Origin: Methylocaldum sp035627495
Lineage (GTDB): Bacteria; Pseudomonadota; Gammaproteobacteria; Methylococcales; Methylococcaceae
Direction of reading: 5' to 3'
Length of the DNA stretch: 64,000 nucleotides
NCBI RefSeq assembly: GCF_035627495.1
Contig: NZ_DASPLO010000201.1
Coordinates: forward strand, 9,817-73,816
Position 1 is the first letter of the stretch. Each line of letters starts with the position of its first letter. The position numbers and the translations under genes were made by a program. A model generated the notes under the pieces. It worked only from the letters and a program-made list of their open reading frames with translations, did not search any database and was not told the origin of the DNA. Shown here in pieces: positions 43,581 to 54,848 of the stretch.

Positions 43581-46439
43581 TTAGCGTTCCATCACATCCC
43601 GCCAAATCTGCTGTACGCGGGAACGCAGTTCGAAATGTTCATCGGCCGGAACGAGCGCGGGCACTTCCAGCAGCGCGGACCGATGGGTGTGCTCACGGAA
43701 AAGGCAATAGGCCTGCCTCAATAATCCGGCGTCGTCCGCGCCTAAAAAACCGGCTTTGGTGAGGGAGTCCAACAGGCGCACCACGTCGGTCCACTCGGTC
43801 AGTTGTTCGCAGTCGTGAGCACCCGAAAGGACCCCGAATTGTACTATAAACTCGATATCGACGATACCGCCGAAGCCTTGCTTCAAGTCGAATATCTCCG
43901 GGTCCTTTGCCGCCAGATTGGCGCGCATTTTTTCGCGCATCTCGCGGATTTCGGTCCGCAGGGTTTCGGTGTCCCGTGTGCGGCACAGAGACTTCTCGCG
44001 GATCACGCCGAATCGCTCGGCGATCTTGGGATCTCCGGCGACAAACCGGGCCTTGACCAGCGCCTGTTGCTCCCAAGTCCAGGCGTTATCCATCTGATAG
44101 GTGTCGTAAGCATCGGCACTGCTGACCAGGAGTCCGGAGCTTCCGGAGGGCCGAAGCCGCAAATCCACCTCGTAAAGAATTCCCGCGGGGGTGTTTGCCG
44201 TCAAAAGATGGATGATGCGCTTGCCCATCCGAGCGAAAAACTCGGCGGTGCTGACCGGCCGCTCGCCATTTGTGAGCGTGCTGTCGACTCCGTCGTAGAG
44301 AAATACCAGATCCAGGTCCGATCCGTAGCCGAGTTCCAGTCCGCCCATCTTGCCGTAGGCGATCACGCCGAAACCGCTGACTTGGTCGACGGCCGCGCCG
44401 GGCGGAACGCCGTGCCGCGACGCCGTCAATCGCCAGGCATGCCGCATGACCTCGTTTACCAGGACTTCGGCGATGTAGGTGAGATAGTCGCTGACCACCA
44501 TGATCGGAATGGCGCCCATGAAATCGGCCGCCGCGACTCTCAAAATGTTGCTTTGCTTGAACTGACGCAGACCGATCAAGATTTGCTCGAGATCCTCGGG
44601 ATCAATCGAGCCGAGCTTCCGTTTCAGTTCCCGCTCCAGTTCCGTCTTCGAAAGAGGCGTGTAAAGCGTCCGCGGGTCCAGCAGTTCGTCCAGGAGCAGA
44701 GGATGTCGGGCGATATAGTTGGTGATCCACGGACTTCCCGCCGCCAGCTTGACGAGTTGCGACAAGGCCTGTGGATTTTCCGTCAAGAGGGTCAGATAGA
44801 CGTTGCGACTGGCGATGGCCTCCAGCAGGGCAAAAATCCGCTCCAAGGTGTTCTCGGGCTGCTCGGTCGAGGCGGTGGCGCGCAACAGCATCGGCATGAG
44901 GCGGGTGAGTTCCGAAGCGCCTCTCGGGGTGAGATTCTTGATCGCATGCGATGCCTGGAAAGTCTCGATGAGTTTTGCGCCGGATTCGGGGTTCGGCCAC
45001 CCCAAGGTCTGTAATGCCATGTAAATTTGTTCGCGATCGCCGCTCAGTGCAAAAGCGGCCCGCGTTTCGGCTTGAGCCGGCGCGACGACCTGCTCGAAAA
45101 CCTCGTGCACCTCGTGGCGCACCGCATCGATTCGCGCTTTGAACGTTTCCCAGTCGGAAAAGCCCATCGCAAAAGCCAGGCTGAGCCGCTGTAGCGGATC
45201 GGCGGGGAGATCATGGGTTTGCTTGTCGGCGTACTGTTGCAGCCGGTTTTCCACGGTGCGGAGAAAGCGATAAGCGTCGCGCAGTTTCTCGACGGTTGGG
45301 GCGGGCAGCAGGCCGAGGTCGGCAAGGGTCTCCAGCACGACCAGGATGCGGCGTTCCTGCAAGCGCTTTTCGCGTCCGCCGCGGATGAGCTGAAATGCCT
45401 GGCCGATGAATTCGATTTCCCGGATGCCGCCCGGACCGAGCTTGACGTTTTCCTGACGGTCCTTGCGTTGCAGCTCCAGCGATATCTTCTGCTTCAGCTC
45501 GCGCAACTCGCCGAGGGTTCGATAATCCAGATAGCGCCGGTACACGAACGGACGGAGAAATTCCTGCAGCTCGCGACCGGCTTCGAAATCGCCGGCCATG
45601 GGGCGCACCTTGACCATGGCATAGCGCTCCCACTCGCGCGCCTGGCTTTGATAGTAGGCTTCCAAGGCGTAGAAGTTCTGCACCAGGGGACCGCTGTCGC
45701 CGAACGGGCGTAAACGAATATCGACGCGGAAGACGAAGCCGTCTTCGGTCACGGCGTCCAACACTTTGATCAGGTTGCGCGCCAGCTTGGTGTAAAACTC
45801 GGCGTAGCTGGTTTCACGCTTGTCCGGAAGCACGCCGTCGTCCCGATAGGCAAAAATCAAATCAATGTCGGACGAGAAATTCAGCTCCCAAGCGCCGAGC
45901 TTGCCCATGCCCAGTACGACCAGCGATTGCGGCTGGCCTTGCTTGTTGACCGGCGTTCCCCGGCTGGAGCAGGCTTGGCGAAACAGAATGTCCAGGCTTT
46001 CCTGTACGCACACGTCGGCCAGCATGGACAAATCCCGCAGGGTTTCATCCAGGTTCGCCCAGCCGGCGATGTCGCGCCAGGCGATACGCACCATTTCCCG
46101 GTTGCGGAAGCGGCGGAGGACGGCCATTAAATCCGCCTCGGTATCAACGCCTTCCAGGAGCCGGCGCAAGTTGCCGCGACAGGTTTCCTCGTCGGTCGAG
46201 TTCAACAACCGTCCCGATTCCAATAGTTCCTTCAAGAGTTCCGGCCGGCGGGCGCATTGTTCGGCGATGAAGGGGCTAGCGGCCCAAACCGGGCCCAGAG
46301 AGTCTCTGACCTTGTCCGGAAATTCGCCGATCCCGATTCCTAGGCGCGCCGAGTTTGCGGAAAACGTGGACCAGGCTACGTCTACCGGCTGTCCGAGCGG
46401 TTCGGGCAATCGGTGCGGAAAAGCGGGGTTGTCGGACAT
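43581..46439 (-). CDS. glnE: Glutamine synthetase adenylyltransferase/adenylyl-removing enzyme
   Basis: GlnE switches glutamine synthetase off by adenylylation and on by phosphorolytic removal. The 952-residue protein has two nucleotidyltransferase domains, with ELNFSSDIDLIFAYRDD (adenylyl-removing half) and ELGYGSDLDLVFLYDG (adenylyltransferase half), each bearing the GSD-x-D metal motif. A helical linker lies between them and PII-regulatory helices at the C-terminus. Length is standard. It is probably co-transcribed with ilvE. Confidence 0.96.
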   Translation of the reverse strand: MSDNPAFPHRLPEPLGQPVDVAWSTFSANSARLGIGIGEFPDKVRDSLGPVWAASPFIAEQCARRPELLKELLESGRLLNSTDEETCRGNLRRLLEGVDTEADLMAVLRRFRNREMVRIAWRDIAGWANLDETLRDLSMLADVCVQESLDILFRQACSSRGTPVNKQGQPQSLVVLGMGKLGAWELNFSSDIDLIFAYRDDGVLPDKRETSYAEFYTKLARNLIKVLDAVTEDGFVFRVDIRLRPFGDSGPLVQNFYALEAYYQSQAREWERYAMVKVRPMAGDFEAGRELQEFLRPFVYRRYLDYRTLGELRELKQKISLELQRKDRQENVKLGPGGIREIEFIGQAFQLIRGGREKRLQERRILVVLETLADLGLLPAPTVEKLRDAYRFLRTVENRLQQYADKQTHDLPADPLQRLSLAFAMGFSDWETFKARIDAVRHEVHEVFEQVVAPAQAETRAAFALSGDREQIYMALQTLGWPNPESGAKLIETFQASHAIKNLTPRGASELTRLMPMLLRATASTEQPENTLERIFALLEAIASRNVYLTLLTENPQALSQLVKLAAGSPWITNYIARHPLLLDELLDPRTLYTPLSKTELERELKRKLGSIDPEDLEQILIGLRQFKQSNILRVAAADFMGAIPIMVVSDYLTYIAEVLVNEVMRHAWRLTASRHGVPPGAAVDQVSGFGVIAYGKMGGLELGYGSDLDLVFLYDGVDSTLTNGERPVSTAEFFARMGKRIIHLLTANTPAGILYEVDLRLRPSGSSGLLVSSADAYDTYQMDNAWTWEQQALVKARFVAGDPKIAERFGVIREKSLCRTRDTETLRTEIREMREKMRANLAAKDPEIFDLKQGFGGIVDIEFIVQFGVLSGAHDCEQLTEWTDVVRLLDSLTKAGFLGADDAGLLRQAYCLFREHTHRSALLEVPALVPADEHFELRSRVQQIWRDVMER

Positions 46440-46477
46440 AAGACAGTCTTAACGGTGATGGTGTCGAAAGCTTGGGC

Positions 46478-47239
46478 TCAGGGTTTTCCGCCGTCGTCGC
46501 CGAAAAACGGCTGCAGAAAGCTCGAGAAGAAATCCCCGTGGTCGTTCCGTTTCTCGCGCGCGGCTGTCAGCGCCTGACGGACTTCTTCCTTCAATTTGGT
46601 GTCGGAAAGCACCATGTAAGGCCGGATCGGCGCTTTTTCGGCTTTTTCCAGATAGCCCAGGGCTTTCTCGTGCTCGCCCTGCTGCAACAAGAAATCGCCA
46701 TAAAAATAATTCGAGTCCAACGCATTCGGATAAAGCTTCAAAGCCGCTTCCAAATATTGGCGGGCCGAATCGTCGTCTCCGAAGGAAATCGGCCAGCCGG
46801 GAAGCCGATAATAAAGATTGCCGAGAGTGACATAAGCCGATCCTTCCATGGCGCGGGGATCGATGTCGATTGCTTTGATGAGCAGTTCCCGAGCCTTGCC
46901 GACCTTGCTCAGCGAGCTCAAACCGATGTCCGCAGCAGCGTAGGTACAGAGGACGATGGCCTCCAGAACCAGCGGATCGGCTTCTTTTGGGTACCGCTCG
47001 GAAACGGAATGAACCCTAGCCAGAAGGCCTTTGAACTTCTCGGCATGCTGGTTCGGCGGGAGACGATAGAAAATCTCCGCCCATTCGTCTTCCAAACGGC
47101 GAACGGTTTCATGAACGGTCGATTCGGCTTGCGATTTGCCCGGATCGGAAACGAGGAGGACCAATAGGCCAAGTACGAGGTGAAAGGGCTTCAAAGTGCT
47201 GATTGTCGGAAGTGAATGACAAAAACGGCATTTTAACAA
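46478..47239 (-). CDS. Exported TPR-type protein, unknown function
   Basis: The 253-residue product has an N-terminal hydrophobic segment (PFHLVLGLLVLLVSD) followed by helical repeats resembling tetratricopeptide repeats, such as AYVTLGNLYYRLPGW and SNYFYGDFLLQQGEHEKALGYLEKAEK. A TRAP-transporter TatT-like lipoprotein family is a distant possibility, but no lipobox is seen. A TTG at 47194 would give a more standard signal peptide start than ATG 47239. It sits upstream of glnE, 38 bp away. Confidence 0.65.
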   Translation of the reverse strand: MLKCRFCHSLPTISTLKPFHLVLGLLVLLVSDPGKSQAESTVHETVRRLEDEWAEIFYRLPPNQHAEKFKGLLARVHSVSERYPKEADPLVLEAIVLCTYAAADIGLSSLSKVGKARELLIKAIDIDPRAMEGSAYVTLGNLYYRLPGWPISFGDDDSARQYLEAALKLYPNALDSNYFYGDFLLQQGEHEKALGYLEKAEKAPIRPYMVLSDTKLKEEVRQALTAAREKRNDHGDFFSSFLQPFFGDDGGKP

Positions 47240-47328
47240 TTGGCGCGTTGAGACGTTAATGAGGAGTTTCCCTAAGTTCGCGGATCGGTGTGCGGCCTTT
47301 CCGTTGAGTTGTCAGTCCGATTGACTTG

Positions 47329-47928
47329 CTACGGCTGCTCGGATTTCTCTTTTCCGAAATTCCTTCTCGTCTTTTCTATATCTCGCCGATAACTCTCGGC
47401 ATCGCCGAAGTCGATGAACCGGCCGTACCAGGAATGGGGCGACTTGACGCGGCGGGCGTGTTTGATGGGGCACCAGTGCTGTTCGGTGCGGGCGGCGATT
47501 TCCCGGATGTACGCGAGAAGGCCATTGCCGTAGGAACAGTACGTGCAGTTGAGCTTCTCGATCAGATTCAGATAAGCCAAGCGCCCTCGATCGAAGGTCA
47601 TGTAATCCCGGCGCTTCACCTTCGGTATTCCGTAAACGGGGAAGCAAACGGCCTGGTACAGCGTGACGGCCAAATCCAAGAGGGCGAAAGGGACGATCAG
47701 GGAGTAAATAAGCGGTGCGGTGAGCAGATTGAGCCGGTTGGCTTTGGTGATGTACCTCGTCAGGCCCGCCTTGAGTTTGCGGTGCTCCCGCAACAGTTCG
47801 CGGGCATAAACGATTTTGCCGTTCTGGAGCTTGATCCGGAATTCTTCTCTATGTTTGGCCAATTCGGTTTCGAGTTCCTCTTCGAGAGCCTGAATGTTTT
47901 CGATCAGGGCACTGATTCGTGGATTCAT
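47329..47928 (-). CDS. Conserved hypothetical membrane-associated protein with CxxC motif
   Basis: The 199-residue protein has an N-terminal coiled coil (residues about 5-50), one or two hydrophobic segments (APLIYSLIVPFALLDLAVTLYQAV) and a Cys-containing C-terminal half, with CTYCSYGNGLLAYIREIAARTEQHWCPIKHAR. The Cys spacing suggests metal or cluster binding. The family is recognised as recurring in proteobacteria but has no function known to me. Confidence 0.6.
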   Translation of the reverse strand: MNPRISALIENIQALEEELETELAKHREEFRIKLQNGKIVYARELLREHRKLKAGLTRYITKANRLNLLTAPLIYSLIVPFALLDLAVTLYQAVCFPVYGIPKVKRRDYMTFDRGRLAYLNLIEKLNCTYCSYGNGLLAYIREIAARTEQHWCPIKHARRVKSPHSWYGRFIDFGDAESYRRDIEKTRRNFGKEKSEQP

Positions 47929-48005
47929 TAAGATGCTCGAAGGGACTGGAGGATGGGGCGCCTACGATAACACGAAAGCCCTTGGAGAATCGTAGGCTTA
48001 AGCGG

Positions 48006-51224
<3,219 letters not shown>

Positions 51225-51237
51225 GTGTCTGGCGTAG

Positions 51238-51392
51238 GGTGGGTTAGGCGCGCATCGCACGGACCCTGCAACGTTCCTTGGGGGTTCCGCGCGCCGTAAC
51301 CCACCAGGCAAAGCCGCGGAACCGGTGGGTTACGGCGCGCAGCGAGTCCCGCGGACACGGCATGGTTCGTGGCGGCGCTCGCCTAACCCACC
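51238..51392. repeat. Nested inverted repeats between imuB and dnaE2
   Basis: An outer perfect 13-bp pair (GGTGGGTTAGGCG at 51238, CGCCTAACCCACC at 51380) encloses an inner perfect 17-bp pair (51289-51305 and 51324-51340, GCGCGCCGTAACCCACC). A further palindrome, GATGGGT/ACCCATC, follows at about 51396-51422. It looks like a dispersed genomic repeat inserted in the 248-bp imuB-dnaE2 gap. Confidence 0.7.
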
Positions 51393-51472
51393 ATCGATGG
51401 GTTTCGCTTCGCTCTACCCATCCTACAATCGTTTTCAAGTAGATCGGGATGTTATTGGTTGGCGGCCAAGTC

Positions 51473-52999
51473 CTAAGCGAATAAACCATGGAGATACCAT
51501 CCGCCGTTTCCATCGAGCTCTCGGTACACCCAGGCGCGGACGCCCTCCGGGCTCACTGCCACGCGATAATCCCGCCGAATCGAAGCGCCGTCCCACCAGC
51601 CGCTCTCGATGCGTTCCCGTTCGGGCAGCAAGCGGGAACCGGTCGGATCGTACGGTTGGGGCTTGGGCAGCAGCCACAACGGCCGGCGTTCTTTGCCCAT
51701 GGCGATGCCGATGGGCGATTCGTCCCGAGTCCAATCGCAAACGGCGTCTCCGGGAGCACCAGAGACCCCCTTCCAGGCGCGTTCGGGGCGGTGATCGGCC
51801 GGAGTGCCCAGAAAGCGTAAGGCATCGCGTCCCAGGCGCTGCTGCAATTGTTCCAGCAAAGCCTCCCAATCCAGAGCGCCCGGCGTTTCGGCGGCGAACA
51901 AATCCGCTACCCGCGCCCGATAGGGTTGCAGTGCGCTGCAACGGAGGCGGAGGGCGGTGACGGCGGCGGGCAAGGACATTCGCTCCAGGCGCTCGTTCAG
52001 CAATATCGAAAGCTGCGCCGGATCGCGGCTGGCATAGCGGAGCTTCAGTTCCAGGCGTGTGGCCGATCGGCGGAAGTGGAACAGCTTCAGCTCCAAACGA
52101 TCCGTGGCGGCGTCGTGCTGACGTAAAAAGGCAGCCAGATCTTCCAGCAGGGTCGCGCAGATGGGCAGCAGGTAAGCCAGGTTCTCGGTTTCCGCCGTGA
52201 GTTCCCGATAGATTTGGAAAGCGGGCGGCGTTCGGAAGAGCTTGGGCAGCTCTTTTTCCCGCCCCGCGGCCCGGTCCAGTTGGCGCAGCAGGGTAAGGCC
52301 GTAACGCCGGGCCAGACCGTCCCGCGGCAATCGCCAGAGATCGCGCAGGGTATGGAGACCGGCCTTGGCGAGCCGGTTCGCCGTATCCCGTTCCAAGGGC
52401 AAATGGGCGATGGCCAGATCGCCGAGCCGGGAGCGCGATGCCGCTGGGTTTTCCACCGTCCGCTCCAATCCGGAGGAGGCCATGAGCCAGGCAGGAAAAG
52501 GCGTCGGCGCCGCCGCGAGGATGGAGCGATGGCCCAAGCTTTGGAGTTCGGTACGAAGTCGCTGCACCAAGGCATCCAGGCCGCCGAATAGAGACAGGCT
52601 GGCGCGGATTTCCAGGAGCAGGGCGGCCGGATAATTGAGGCTTACCCAGGGCGTGAAGCCGAGTCCAGTTTCTGCCAGCTTTTCTAGCGCTTCGTACTCC
52701 ATCTGTTCGTCGCGGCGATGCAGTTGCAGATCGGCGCACAAGGCCAAAGCTGCGTTCATGGGCGAGCCGGAATGGATGCCGAAAACTCTGGCGGCGGACG
52801 TGACGGCATGAACGAAGGAACGTCCGCCGCTGTCCTCCCATATGGCGGCAGGATGATCCTCTTCGAGTTTGAAGACCTCCAGCGGCAAATGCGGCAGATA
52901 ACAGCACAGCCAAAGTGCTGTCGGCGCCGAATGCGGAGCACTGGAGACTTGGGTAGTCGGTGATGCGAACGGGATTTCTGAAAGAGCGTGCAAAGCCAT
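51473..52999 (-). CDS. imuB: ImuB, Y-family polymerase-like mutasome protein
   Basis: ImuB is a catalytically inactive relative of Y-family polymerases that links ImuA and DnaE2 to the sliding clamp. The 508-residue protein begins its core with LWLCCYLPHLPLEVF, then the inactive palm (SMNAAL-type region SGSPMNAALALCADLQL), LFGGLDALVQRL, and the C-terminal GWYLHGLFA terminus of the family. A palindromic element is inserted in frame near residue 420-435 (KGVSGAPGDAVCDW, bases about 51730-51772). It is separated from imuA by a 465-bp repeat-rich interval, unusually for this cassette. Confidence 0.9.
   Translation of the reverse strand: MALHALSEIPFASPTTQVSSAPHSAPTALWLCCYLPHLPLEVFKLEEDHPAAIWEDSGGRSFVHAVTSAARVFGIHSGSPMNAALALCADLQLHRRDEQMEYEALEKLAETGLGFTPWVSLNYPAALLLEIRASLSLFGGLDALVQRLRTELQSLGHRSILAAAPTPFPAWLMASSGLERTVENPAASRSRLGDLAIAHLPLERDTANRLAKAGLHTLRDLWRLPRDGLARRYGLTLLRQLDRAAGREKELPKLFRTPPAFQIYRELTAETENLAYLLPICATLLEDLAAFLRQHDAATDRLELKLFHFRRSATRLELKLRYASRDPAQLSILLNERLERMSLPAAVTALRLRCSALQPYRARVADLFAAETPGALDWEALLEQLQQRLGRDALRFLGTPADHRPERAWKGVSGAPGDAVCDWTRDESPIGIAMGKERRPLWLLPKPQPYDPTGSRLLPERERIESGWWDGASIRRDYRVAVSPEGVRAWVYRELDGNGGWYLHGLFA
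51730..51772. repeat. Copy of the in-frame palindromic element inside imuB
   Basis: TCCAATCGCAAACGG is followed by GTCTCCGG-GAGCA-CCAGAGAC, an 8-bp stem with one mismatch and the same 5-nt loop as the dnaE2 copies. Here the element is read in a third frame (AVCDW). Confidence 0.7.
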
Positions 53000-53464
53000 G
53001 GGGTGTTCCAGTGTTTAGCCTAATTTGCTCCTTCTCCTTCTGGGCAGAGGTATCTATATAAGCCGATCAAAGAAGGAATCGCTGAGCGATAGCTTTATTT
53101 GAGTGTGGGTTCTCGCACCCACGGGCGAGCTACTTTCTTTTGCGCCGCCAAAAGAAAGTAGCCAAAGAAAAGGCGGCCCGGTTGCCGCTTGATCCTTGCG
53201 CTCCTCGCTTTCGGCCGGGGTCGCCAGAAGGGGCATCCTCGCCCCTCTGTCGACGCGCGGAATCCCTTCCGCGCCCCTAAAGGACCATTCCGGCCGAAAG
53301 CTGCGGTGCTCGGCGCGGCAAACGGGATTTAATACAACCCCGGAAACGGTGTTTCCGGGGTTAAGAATTTGTGTAGACACCTCTGCCCAGAGGAAGGGAA
53401 CTAAAGGACGTCGTGGAAGCGGCGTTTAGCTCTCCAATCGGCCAAAAACCGCCTCTGCATGCCG
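53000..53464. repeat. Repeat-rich insertion separating imuA and imuB
   Basis: The interval contains no gene. CTGGGCAGAGGTATCTA at 53040-53056 is inverted at 53374-53390 (16 of 17 positions), bounding about 350 bp. Inside are perfect stems: 53129-53141/53150-53162 (GCTACTTTCTTTT), 53207-53218/53290-53301 (GCTTTCGGCCGG) and 53336-53347/53351-53362 (AACCCCGGAAAC, 3-nt loop). It looks like a non-autonomous mobile element or a dispersed structured repeat. Confidence 0.65.
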
Positions 53465-54118
53465 TTAGTTGGGAGGCATGTCGTCCGACCCACCGAGTAG
53501 CACGGCATTTACGATTGGCGTGCCGCGTGTCTTGAGAATATGGACCCAAAGCCCTTGCTCCCCAGCTTCGAGACGGAGGCGCAAAGCGGCCGGAGTTCCG
53601 GCGGGCAGTTCGGACAGCAGCAACACGCCGAGGCAACGGCCTTCCGTTGCCGCCAATTGCAAACGGCGCAATACCGGAACGGGAGACAATTTGCGGGGCC
53701 AGGCCAAGACCATGCCGCAGGCGGTGCTGCGCAATAGTTTTTCCGCGCTCCACCAGATGTCTTTGTCGTCCGAGAGCTTGTCCAGCAGGAGCAGGCGGTC
53801 CAAATCGATGCCGGCATCCGCCAGGGCCGGTGCATAGGGCAGATAAGGCGGCGCGATCCAAGCTAGGCGTTTTCCCGATTGTTGTACGTGCCGCATGGCG
53901 GGAAGCAAGAGATGCAGTTCGCCGATACCCCAGGCGGGAACGGCGATTTCCATTAATGCGGCAAAAGGCCAGCCGCTTCCCGGCAAAGCCTTGTCCAGTT
54001 CCGTGAAGCCGGTGGGAATTGCGGCACTGTCGGCCGCTTGGGGGCGGCGACCGCGCCACAGGAGCGGCGTAGCGCGGAGCAATTCATCGAGTCCATTCCG
54101 TTTATCCATTACACCCAC
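53465..54118 (-). CDS. imuA: ImuA, SOS mutasome protein
   Basis: ImuA is a RecA/SulA-like accessory protein required for DnaE2-dependent mutagenesis. The 217-residue product has the family's early motif LWRGRRPQAADSAAIPTGFTELD, the PGSGWPFAALMEIAVPAWGIGELHLLLPA stretch, LAWIAPPYLPYAPAL and the RRLQLAATEGRCLGVLL segment. Its start overlaps the lexA end by 10 bp, so it should be under the same LexA-controlled promoter. Confidence 0.9.
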   Translation of the reverse strand: MGVMDKRNGLDELLRATPLLWRGRRPQAADSAAIPTGFTELDKALPGSGWPFAALMEIAVPAWGIGELHLLLPAMRHVQQSGKRLAWIAPPYLPYAPALADAGIDLDRLLLLDKLSDDKDIWWSAEKLLRSTACGMVLAWPRKLSPVPVLRRLQLAATEGRCLGVLLLSELPAGTPAALRLRLEAGEQGLWVHILKTRGTPIVNAVLLGGSDDMPPN

Positions 54119-54720
54119 TCGCTGCGGATCACGCCGATCACCACGCCTTCGATGCAGAGCTCCTGGCGCTCGGGATCGACCGCCAGGGTTTCGAAGTCGG
54201 GATTGGCCGGTTCCAGATAGGCCATAGAGCCTTCAAGCCGCAGCCGTTTTACCGTGACTTCATCGCCGAGGCGGGCGATCACGATTTGGCCGCTACGGGC
54301 CTGGTCGGTGCGCTGCACCGCCAGAAGGTCGCCTTCCAGAATGCCCGCATCGCGCATGCTGAGGCCGCGCACGCGGAGCAGGTAATCCGCTTTGCCCTGA
54401 AATAATTCCGGGCCGAGGCGGCAATATTTCTCGATATGGGTTTCCGCCAGCACCGGCCGGCCGGCGGCGACTCTGCCGATGACGGGCAGGGCGTCGGCCG
54501 GAGCCTGGTGTTCCATCAGACGGATGCCCCGAGCCAGAGAGGGCATTAGCTCGATAAGGCCCTTCCGAGCCAAAGCCTGAAGATGGCCGCGTACGGCATT
54601 CGTGGATTTAAGGCCGAGAGCGTTGGCGATCTCCGCGATGGTCGGTGGCACTCCGTCCTGACGGAGCGTCCGGCGGATATGGTCGAGTATTTCCTGCTGG
54701 CGTAGGGTTGTGTTTTTCAT
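54109..54720 (-). CDS. lexA: LexA repressor of the imu cassette
   Basis: LexA represses SOS genes and self-cleaves with RecA. The 203-residue protein has an N-terminal winged helix (PPTIAEIANALGLKSTNAVRGHLQALARKG), the self-cleavage Ala-Gly site in RVAAGRP, the catalytic Ser in RGLSMRDAGILEGDLL and the catalytic Lys in EVTVKRL. The recognition helix (SLKSTNAVRGH-type) differs from the enterobacterial RSPNAAEEH sequence, consistent with a different operator. It heads the lexA-imuA-imuB-dnaE2 cassette and is probably a second LexA of the genome, though that cannot be seen here. Confidence 0.93.
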   Translation of the reverse strand: MKNTTLRQQEILDHIRRTLRQDGVPPTIAEIANALGLKSTNAVRGHLQALARKGLIELMPSLARGIRLMEHQAPADALPVIGRVAAGRPVLAETHIEKYCRLGPELFQGKADYLLRVRGLSMRDAGILEGDLLAVQRTDQARSGQIVIARLGDEVTVKRLRLEGSMAYLEPANPDFETLAVDPERQELCIEGVVIGVIRSEWV

Positions 54721-54721
54721 G

Positions 54722-54748
54722 GCTTATAAAAGCAGTGCTTTTATAAGC
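54722..54748 (-). promoter_or_regulatory. 27-bp perfect palindrome at the lexA start, candidate operator
   Basis: GCTTATAAAAGCA at 54722-54734 is exactly inverted at 54736-54748 around one central base. It ends one base before the lexA start codon, so it overlaps any ribosome site and probably the promoter (an AACTATACT-type -10 lies just upstream). It does not contain the CTGT-N8-ACAG enterobacterial SOS box. Confidence 0.65.
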
Positions 54749-54848
54749 AGTATAGTTAGGCTTTTGAGAAGCGCGCAAGCCTTAAAATGAGGGTGGTTAT
54801 ACGAAAGGGAGTTGTAATAATGCGTTAACCGATTGAGTTTTCAGATCG

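Noticed and set aside
43803..45014. A 403-residue open frame antisense to glnE
   Set aside because: glnE is intact on the other strand and the antisense frame has no domain features.
53648..53664. CCAATTGCAAACGG in imuA, resembling the core of the in-frame element
   Set aside because: It encodes the conserved ImuA stretch RRLQLAA and is not followed by a hairpin, so the similarity is probably chance.
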